The position numbers were made by a program, and so were the translations under genes. From Temperatibacter sp965603205 (GTDB lineage Bacteria > Pseudomonadota > Alphaproteobacteria > Sphingomonadales > Kordiimonadaceae), in contig CBFDCC010000011.1 of the NCBI GenBank assembly GCA_965603205.1, positions 25,107 through 89,106 on the forward strand: 64,000 nucleotides of DNA, written 5' to 3'. Each line of letters begins with the position of its first letter. Positions within the stretch are counted from its first letter, which is position 1. The notes below the pieces were generated by a model. That model was given only the letters and a program-made list of their open reading frames with translations, was not told the origin of the DNA and made no database searches. Of this stretch, positions 58,999-64,000 are shown one piece after another.

Positions 58999-61532
58999 TC
59001 TCTCGTCAGTTTAACCTGCCAGTATCGCTGCGCATTGCCCTGCGTGAACTACGCGGTGGCCTATCGGGCTTCCGTATTTTTATGGCGTGCCTTATTTTGG
59101 GCGTTGCCACAATCGCTGCTGTTGCATCGCTTACCCGCGCTATTGAAGAGGGATTAGAGGCTGAAGGCCAAAGTATCCTTGGCGGCGACATAGAAGTCAG
59201 CGAATTCAGGAAAAAGCTACCTGATGACGCGGTGCAATGGTTAGCCAGCAAAGGCGAGCTTTTGCATACAGCCAAGCTACGTACAATGGCCAGAACTACA
59301 GCTGGTAATAGCACATTAGTCGAACTGCGCGCCGTAGGTATGGCTTATCCCATGTATGGTACGTTAAAAACAACACCCCAACTACCCACATCAGCCTTAC
59401 TTTCTAAACAAGAGGATGAATGGGGAACCGCTATTGAGTCTGCGCTGGCTGACAGGCTAAATGTTCAGGTCGGTGACACATTAAAATTTGGCAGCATTAC
59501 TACCCGTATTCGCGCCGTTATTGATGTTGAGCCTGACAAGGCCAATTTAGGGTTTCAACTTGGCCCCACAGTGATGATCGCACGCCAAGCGTTGGATGAG
59601 ACTGGCCTTGTGGTTGTTGGCAGCTTAATCAGCTTTGATTACAAGCTGAGATTAGACGCTTCTTCAACCGAAGACATAAAGGCCTTTAGAGACGAGATAG
59701 AAGAAGCCTTCCCCGGCAATGATTGGCGCATAAGGGACCGCACGACCAGCGCCCCTGGTATGCGTCGTTTTATCGACCGTATGGGCATGTTCTTAACGTT
59801 GGTTGGCCTGACAGCACTGGTTGTTGGCGGCGTTGGCGTGGGCAATGCGGTGCGCGGCTATATGGACCGTAAAACTAAAACCATCGCCACCCTGAAAATT
59901 CTTGGGGCCGATGGCAGCACCATCTTTAAAGTCTATTTCATTCAGATATTGCTGATCGGTATTATCTCTATCATCATCGGTGTTACGGTCGGTGCCTTTT
60001 TACCAGCAATTTTAGCTAATTTTTTACCAGACACCCTGCCCGTATCACCCGAGCAAGGCTTATACCCTAAGGCATTAATTCTAGCGGCAGCATATGGCTT
60101 GCTTATTACCATTGCTTTCACAGCTTGGCCGTTAGGCAAGGCACGTGATTTACCACCTGTTCGTCTGTTCCGCGCGCTCGTGTCACCTGAATCTAGTCGC
60201 CCTCGCGGTATCTATATAGCCTTGATCATCCTTGCTATTGGTCTTGTTGCGGCACTTGCTATAGGCCTCGCAAATCAACGTTTCTTAGCGCTTGGTTTTA
60301 TTGGCGGAGCTATTGTCACGCTCGGGCTACTGCGCTTCACCAGTTATTTAATAGAGCGCGGCGCGGCCAAGGCACCTCGCCCGAAAAATGCCCTTGTTCG
60401 TATGGCTGTGGCTAATTTACACAGACCCGGCGCTGCTACTGGCGCTGTGGTTATATCACTGGGCCTGGGGTTAACACTCTTTTCAAGTCTTGCGCTGATT
60501 GAAAGCAATCTAGAAGCACGCCTGCAAGAAGAAGTGCCCATGCAAGCACCTGCCTTTTTCTTCCTTGATATTCAAGCAAACCAAATTGATGATTTCAGGG
60601 CCACAACCCAAACACTAGACGGTGTTAGTGATCTAATGACAGTACCGAACCTGCGCGGTCGTATCATCAAATTGAATGACACAATGGCCGAAGACGCAGA
60701 GGTTGATCCAGAATACCGCTGGGTGCTTAATGGTGATCGCGGCCTGAGTTATGACACAGCCGTGCCTAACGGCAGTACATTGACCGAGGGTGATTGGTGG
60801 CCAGAAGGCTATTCAGGCCCATCCGAGATATCCTTTGGCGCAAAAGAAGCCAAGGGATTAGGCCTAAAGGTCGGTGACCATATAACCCTCATGGTGTTAG
60901 GGCGGGAAATCACAGCCCGCATTAGATCACTGCGTGATATCAACTGGGGCACCATGGGCTTTAACTTTGTGATGATGTTTGACCCTAATACCTTAAAGGG
61001 TGCGCCTCATACCTATATGGCGACAATCAAGGCGAGTGGTGAGGCCGAGAAAATTGCCCACCGCACCCTAACCCGTAAATTCACCAATATTACAGCTGTG
61101 CGGATGAAAGAAGTGATAGAGAGCGTTAATGTGATGTTAGCGCAGATCAGCATTGCCGTACGCGCCACGGCTATCGTCGCCATCATTGCTGGCATGTTAG
61201 TGCTGGCGGGTGCCATTGCTGCGGGGTTCAAACAGCGGGTGTATGAAAGCGTCATCTTAAAGGTAGTGGGCGCTGTGCGTAGCCAGATACTACGGGCTTA
61301 TATGCTAGAGTATCTGCTTATTGGTTTTGTGGTCGCGGCCATCGCGCTGGGTCTTGGCGGCCTTGCTGGATGGGTCGTGGTGACACAGGTCTGGAAAATG
61401 ACCTTCACATGGATGCCTATCCCGATGATTATCACGCTGGCGGTTAGTCTGATTGTCACACTAACATTTGGTATTGGCTCTAGCCTTAAAGCCCTATCCG
61501 CGCGCCCAAATGAAGTGCTGAGATCACAATAA
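58995..61532 (+). CDS. YbbP-like FtsX/MacB-family ABC permease
   Basis: 845 aa with about ten membrane spans in two FtsX-like units: TM1 near 28-48, TMs at about 265-395 (with VGNAVRGYMDRKTKTIATLKILGADGSTIFKVYFIQ), further spans in 410-450 and 475-500, and the C-terminal FtsX domain from about 715 (AGMLVLAGAIAAGFKQRVYESVILKVVGA). Two long extracytoplasmic MacB-like domains lie between. It probably moves lipids or hydrophobic molecules from the inner membrane with the upstream ATPase. Confidence 0.92.
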   Translation: MISRQFNLPVSLRIALRELRGGLSGFRIFMACLILGVATIAAVASLTRAIEEGLEAEGQSILGGDIEVSEFRKKLPDDAVQWLASKGELLHTAKLRTMARTTAGNSTLVELRAVGMAYPMYGTLKTTPQLPTSALLSKQEDEWGTAIESALADRLNVQVGDTLKFGSITTRIRAVIDVEPDKANLGFQLGPTVMIARQALDETGLVVVGSLISFDYKLRLDASSTEDIKAFRDEIEEAFPGNDWRIRDRTTSAPGMRRFIDRMGMFLTLVGLTALVVGGVGVGNAVRGYMDRKTKTIATLKILGADGSTIFKVYFIQILLIGIISIIIGVTVGAFLPAILANFLPDTLPVSPEQGLYPKALILAAAYGLLITIAFTAWPLGKARDLPPVRLFRALVSPESSRPRGIYIALIILAIGLVAALAIGLANQRFLALGFIGGAIVTLGLLRFTSYLIERGAAKAPRPKNALVRMAVANLHRPGAATGAVVISLGLGLTLFSSLALIESNLEARLQEEVPMQAPAFFFLDIQANQIDDFRATTQTLDGVSDLMTVPNLRGRIIKLNDTMAEDAEVDPEYRWVLNGDRGLSYDTAVPNGSTLTEGDWWPEGYSGPSEISFGAKEAKGLGLKVGDHITLMVLGREITARIRSLRDINWGTMGFNFVMMFDPNTLKGAPHTYMATIKASGEAEKIAHRTLTRKFTNITAVRMKEVIESVNVMLAQISIAVRATAIVAIIAGMLVLAGAIAAGFKQRVYESVILKVVGAVRSQILRAYMLEYLLIGFVVAAIALGLGGLAGWVVVTQVWKMTFTWMPIPMIITLAVSLIVTLTFGIGSSLKALSARPNEVLRSQ

Positions 61533-61619
61533 TGACAGATTTGAGCGGATTGTCTTGAATTTACCGTAATCTACCCCCATATTGCAGGGAACAACAATGG
61601 CTACTCAAGGAGTATAGAC

Positions 61620-62348
61620 GTGGCACAATTTGACACTAATTATCAATCCGCATCAGCGGCAGGTACAAAAACAGGCTATGATGCAGGTCTGCGCACACAC
61701 ATGCTGAACGTATATAACTATATGGCATCAGGTGTTTTACTGACAGGTATCATCGCAATGATGCTTGGTAATGCACTTGAGGGTAATGTTGAGCTTCAAC
61801 AAACATTATATGGCTCTGGCCTTCGCTGGATAATAATGCTTGCCCCTCTAGCATTTGTATTAGTCATGAGCTTCGGCGTAAATAAAATTAGCGCCCCGAC
61901 CTTAAAACTAATTTTCTTCGCTTTTTCTGCAACCATGGGCGTATCTCTGGCTTCAATATTTCTAGTTTATACGGGCGAAAGCATTGCACGTACATTCTTT
62001 ATCACGGCCGCATCCTTTGGTGCACTTAGCCTATATGGTTACACCACCAAGAAGGATCTATCGGGCATGCGTACATTCCTGATGATGGGCTTGTTTGGTT
62101 TGATCATCGCGAGCATCGTTAATATCTTCCTGCAAAGCAGCATGATGCAATTCGTCACCAGCTGCATTGGTGTGTTGATCTTCGCTGGCTTCACAGCCTA
62201 CGACACACAGCGTATCAAGCATGAGTATTTCCAACTTGCTGGTACGGGCATGCTTGCTAAGGCCGCTATCATGAGCGCGCTCAAGCTATATCTAGATTTC
62301 GTAAACCTATTTATGTATCTGTTGCATTTCCTTGGAAATCGCGACTAA
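61620..62348 (+). CDS. Bax inhibitor-1 / YccA family membrane protein
   Basis: 242 aa with seven predicted spans. The BI-1 core shows LRTHMLNVYNYMASGVLLTGIIAMML, SFGALSLYGYTTKKDLSGMRTFLMMGLFGLI and the final GFTAYDTQRIKHEY with the conserved Asp. YccA modulates FtsH proteolysis in E. coli; calcium leak is shown for other members. Starts at GTG 61620 with AAGGAG 7 nt upstream; a 6-codon ATG frame (61596-61616) ends just before it. A strong terminator follows. Confidence 0.9.
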   Translation: MAQFDTNYQSASAAGTKTGYDAGLRTHMLNVYNYMASGVLLTGIIAMMLGNALEGNVELQQTLYGSGLRWIIMLAPLAFVLVMSFGVNKISAPTLKLIFFAFSATMGVSLASIFLVYTGESIARTFFITAASFGALSLYGYTTKKDLSGMRTFLMMGLFGLIIASIVNIFLQSSMMQFVTSCIGVLIFAGFTAYDTQRIKHEYFQLAGTGMLAKAAIMSALKLYLDFVNLFMYLLHFLGNRD

Positions 62349-62375
62349 TTCCGCGATACATTCACTGTAAATATT

Positions 62376-62408
62376 TAAAAAGGCCTGTTTTATCGGGCCT
62401 TTTTTTTA
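62376..62408 (+). terminator. Rho-independent terminator after the BI-1 gene
   Basis: AAAGGCC-TGTTTTATCG-GGCCTTT stem followed by a run of Ts (62399-62407). The A-run 5' of the stem makes it potentially bidirectional. Confidence 0.9.
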
Positions 62409-62420
62409 TGCTTATTTACT

Positions 62421-62441
62421 TCAAATAATTCTATTATTTGA
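62421..62441. promoter_or_regulatory. Perfect 9-bp hairpin
   Basis: TCAAATAAT-TCT-ATTATTTGA is a perfect stem, overlapping the palindrome GAGCGCTC (62440-62447). It sits between the BI-1 terminator and the IS element. Role unknown. Confidence 0.5.
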
Positions 62442-62465
62442 GCGCTCAATACGCCGCGCATGCTT

Positions 62466-62491
62466 TGAGATGACCCTAGTTTGTTAGACAC
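62466..62491 (+). repeat. IS left terminal inverted repeat
   Basis: Opens TGAGATGACCCTAG on the plus strand and ends TAGACAC. Three mismatches with the right end. Confidence 0.85.
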
Positions 62492-63200
62492 CTTGCGACT
62501 TCAGTATTGTTTGTTGTTCAAAATCTATTGGTGACAACAATCCGTTGTTACCATGCTTTCTCTTTGGGTTGTAGAAAAACTCGATATAATCAAATATGTC
62601 ATCACGAGCATCCTTGCGGGTTGCGTAGGTTCTGCGTCTGATACGCTCTCGCTTTAGCAGATGGAAAAAGCTCTCAGCAACCGCATTGTCATGACAGTTT
62701 CCACGTCTACTTACACTGGCTTCTAGATTGTGACCATCAAGAAACTTTTGCCACTCATGGCTAGTAAACTGGCTACCTTGATCAGAATGGATAATGACTT
62801 TCTGCCTAGGTTTACGTCTCCAGCCAGCCATTAATAAAGCGCTGAGCACCAAATCCATCTGCATGCGTGACTGCATAGACCAACTCACCACGCGACGTGA
62901 ATACAGGTCAATCACCACCGCCAGATACAGCCAGCCTTGATGCGTGCGAATATACGTTATATCTGTCACCCAAGCATGATCAGGCAAAACTACTTTAAAG
63001 TCCCGCTGCAATCTGTTGATTGCAACATTCGCAGGCTTGCCGCCATAAAAGCCAGCTTTACGTTTGTAGCCTATCTGTGCCTGAATACCCGCGATACTAG
63101 CCAATCGTGCCACACGGTTCATGCAGCATGTCTCGCCTATAGACCGCAGGTCATCATGAAGTTTGCGGTATCCGTATACACAGCCACTCTCAAGCCAAGC
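62484..63200 (-). pseudogene. IS3-family transposase OrfB, N-terminally deleted
   Basis: 238 codons from the frameshift site to the stop. It begins directly with AWLESGCVYGYRKLHDDLR, a segment that in full-length relatives lies after about 50-70 residues (the HTH_21 part). The rve integrase core is intact: Asp in WVTDITYIRT, Asp in IIHSDQGSQFTS and Glu in NAVAESFFHLLK, i.e. the DD(35)E set. The first ATG is at 63122. Because the upstream OrfA/OrfB linker is missing, an active transposase is unlikely. Confidence 0.8.
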
Positions 63201-63448
63201 TTTTTTAAGATATCTCTTTCTTCGGTTACTCGTAATAGCTCAGCCTTCAGACGTCGGTTCTCCTTGGCGTATGCAGACTCTTTTGCACGTTCTTTGACAG
63301 GCTTGCTATATTGCTTCTTCCATGTATAGAGCGATTTAGTGCTAATCCCGAGCCGCTCAGCAACTTCCTGGGCCGAATAACCACAGTCAGTGACCTGTGC
63401 GACTGCATCGCGTTTGAACTCTTCTGTAAATCTAATACCTGATGGCAT
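63137..63448 (-). CDS. IS3-family transposase OrfA
   Basis: 103 aa. HTH_Tnp_1 domain: FTEEFKRDAVAQVTDCGYSAQEVAERLGISTKSLYTWKKQYS, then a leucine-zipper-like helix ending in TEERDILKKLG. The last 20 residues (LGLRVAVYTDTANFMMTCGL) are not the usual OrfA end; they come from reading the deleted orfB in the other frame. The -1 slippery A-AAA-AAG is at the ILKK codons. Confidence 0.85.
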   Translation of the reverse strand: MPSGIRFTEEFKRDAVAQVTDCGYSAQEVAERLGISTKSLYTWKKQYSKPVKERAKESAYAKENRRLKAELLRVTEERDILKKLGLRVAVYTDTANFMMTCGL

Positions 63449-63486
63449 AATATATAAACTCCTTGCTTCATTTTATAACAAACAAA

Positions 63487-63512
63487 GTGTCTACAAATCT
63501 AGGGTCATCTCA
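63487..63512 (-). repeat. IS right terminal inverted repeat
   Basis: Complement opens TGAGATGACCCTAG and ends TAGACAC. Ends 125 bp before the RTX start codon. Confidence 0.85.
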
Positions 63513-63637
63513 TTTATTTATTGCAATTTTGAGTATGTTAAGGTTAATAAGGAATTAATAAAAAATTAATACTTACTTATTAAATCTATTATTAATTCTA
63601 TTAATTCGTTATTATTTTATTATTTAGGAATATATAA

Positions 63638-64000
63638 ATGACCCTCATAGACCCACAAAATCCAAAAGAACTTCTATCAACGACTTCTCTAATTCCTCTC
63701 ACTATAAATGTGAACACTAGCGCTAGTGTGGCAATGCTTCAAACAGTAGCTGTGACACCAAATATTTTTACCGAGGATGTCGATGGCAATCATATAGGTA
63801 CGAGTGAGGCTGACACATTAGATCTTGGTGATTCTATTGTGGATGAGGTGGTTAATGCAGGCGCTGGTAATGATGATATAACAACAGGTAGTGGCAAAGA
63901 TATTATCAAAGGCCAAAATGGCAAGGACACACTTAAAGGCGGTGCTGGCCTTGATAAAATCTTCGGCGGCAAAGGCCATGATACTATATACGGTGGCTCT
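63638..64000 (+). CDS. RTX (haemolysin-type calcium-binding repeat) protein, 5' part
   Basis: The frame starts at ATG 63638 (AGGA 9 nt upstream) and runs off the window after 121 codons. The N-terminus has no Sec signal, as expected for type I secretion: MTLIDPQNPKELLSTTSLIP, a Thr/Val-rich stretch, then from about residue 76 tandem nonapeptides of the GGxGxDxUx kind (GAGNDDITT, GGAGLDKIF, GGKGHDTIY). The nonapeptides bind calcium in a beta-roll. It could be an adhesin, enzyme or toxin; the C-terminus is not visible. The upstream DNA is very AT-rich and holds the right IS end 125 bp away. Confidence 0.88.
   Translation, partial: MTLIDPQNPKELLSTTSLIPLTINVNTSASVAMLQTVAVTPNIFTEDVDGNHIGTSEADTLDLGDSIVDEVVNAGAGNDDITTGSGKDIIKGQNGKDTLKGGAGLDKIFGGKGHDTIYGGS

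Larger units (their letters stand above)
62466..63512 (-). mobile_element. Internally deleted IS3-family insertion sequence
   Basis: 1,047 bp bounded by 26-bp imperfect inverted repeats (23 of 26 matched), each opening TGAGATGACCCTAG: left 62466-62491, right 63487-63512. Contents on the minus strand: orfA (63137-63448) and orfB (62484-63200), linked by a slippery A-AAA-AAG at 63206-63200 for -1 frameshifting. The expected orfB N-terminal region of some 50-70 codons is missing at the junction, so the element is probably non-autonomous or dead. I see no obvious target-site duplication (flanks CTT and TTT). Confidence 0.88.

Noticed and set aside
62454..63524. Target-site duplication of the IS element
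   Set aside because: The bases flanking the two ends (CTT on the left, TTT on the right) do not match over the expected 3-4 bp.
1..64000. tRNA or rRNA genes
   Set aside because: No T-arm GGTTC-AANCC patterns with acceptor pairing and no rRNA-like conserved segments were noticed on either strand; a tRNAscan would confirm.

Overview
The window reads as chromosomal DNA of an alphaproteobacterium of moderate GC, probably free-living and Gram-negative. The evidence is gene content and order: tlpA-like / argH / LptM-like / lysA; ftsE-ftsX-ydcF-DUF2125 facing tyrC-hisC; metX-metW; a PhaR-type PHA regulator; a STAS-MlaE/MlaF/MlaD/lipoprotein operon; and recR-ybaB-dnaX beside ffs. Several families (DUF2125, DUF2336, PhaR, MJ0042-type zinc ribbon) are typical of that class. 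I cannot name the genus.

Layout. 1-5.2 kb: 3' end of a 3-hydroxyacyl-CoA dehydrogenase, a GST, a TlpA-like thioredoxin, and arginine and lysine biosynthesis. 5.3-14.5 kb: zinc-ribbon protein, FtsEX and followers, then aromatic, histidine and methionine biosynthesis. 14.7-24.1 kb: two methyltransferase-neighbourhood genes, PhaR, the Mla-type lipid transport operon, an MmgE/PrpD protein, a nucleotidyltransferase, proline iminopeptidase and a copper chaperone. 24.2-34.9 kb: hemH, then a mixed accessory stretch (VOC protein, solitary binding protein, GNAT, TonB receptor, M14-type deacylase, CDF transporter, LplT-like MFS, YhhN). 35-41.8 kb: argB, DUF2336, a PAS/GAF/GGDEF cyclase, a HAD phosphatase, dapD and dapE. 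41.8-48.7 kb: an exported flavin amine-oxidase-like protein divergent from a symporter / amidohydrolase / ornithine cyclodeaminase / M19-like run, which may be one catabolic locus. 48.7-52 kb: recR, ybaB, dnaX and the SRP RNA. 52-62.4 kb: NudC, a sensor kinase, a sirtuin divergent from an LMW-PTP / fructosamine-kinase-like pair, ThpR, TesA divergent from an ABC transporter pair, and a Bax inhibitor-1 protein. The window ends with an internally deleted IS3-family element and the start of an RTX-repeat gene that runs off the edge.

The most unusual feature is a dispersed repeat family with 14 recognisable copies at seven intergenic loci. Each copy has two small hairpins whose arms differ between copies but stay complementary. 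These flank an invariant GTACCGA and are usually followed by a tail ending GCGAGGA. At three genes (the GST, tyrC and dapE) that tail is the apparent Shine-Dalgarno sequence, and the start codon lies exactly 10 nt downstream each time. The repeat therefore looks like a portable structured 5' leader. It is sometimes joined to a second hairpin module and to a dRS3-like ATTCCC-N8-GGGAAT palindrome.

Genes are packed closely. Four convergent pairs share a 4-nt stop-codon overlap (TTAG, CTAA or CTAG). All calls come from reading the sequence and from family knowledge; no database search was run.
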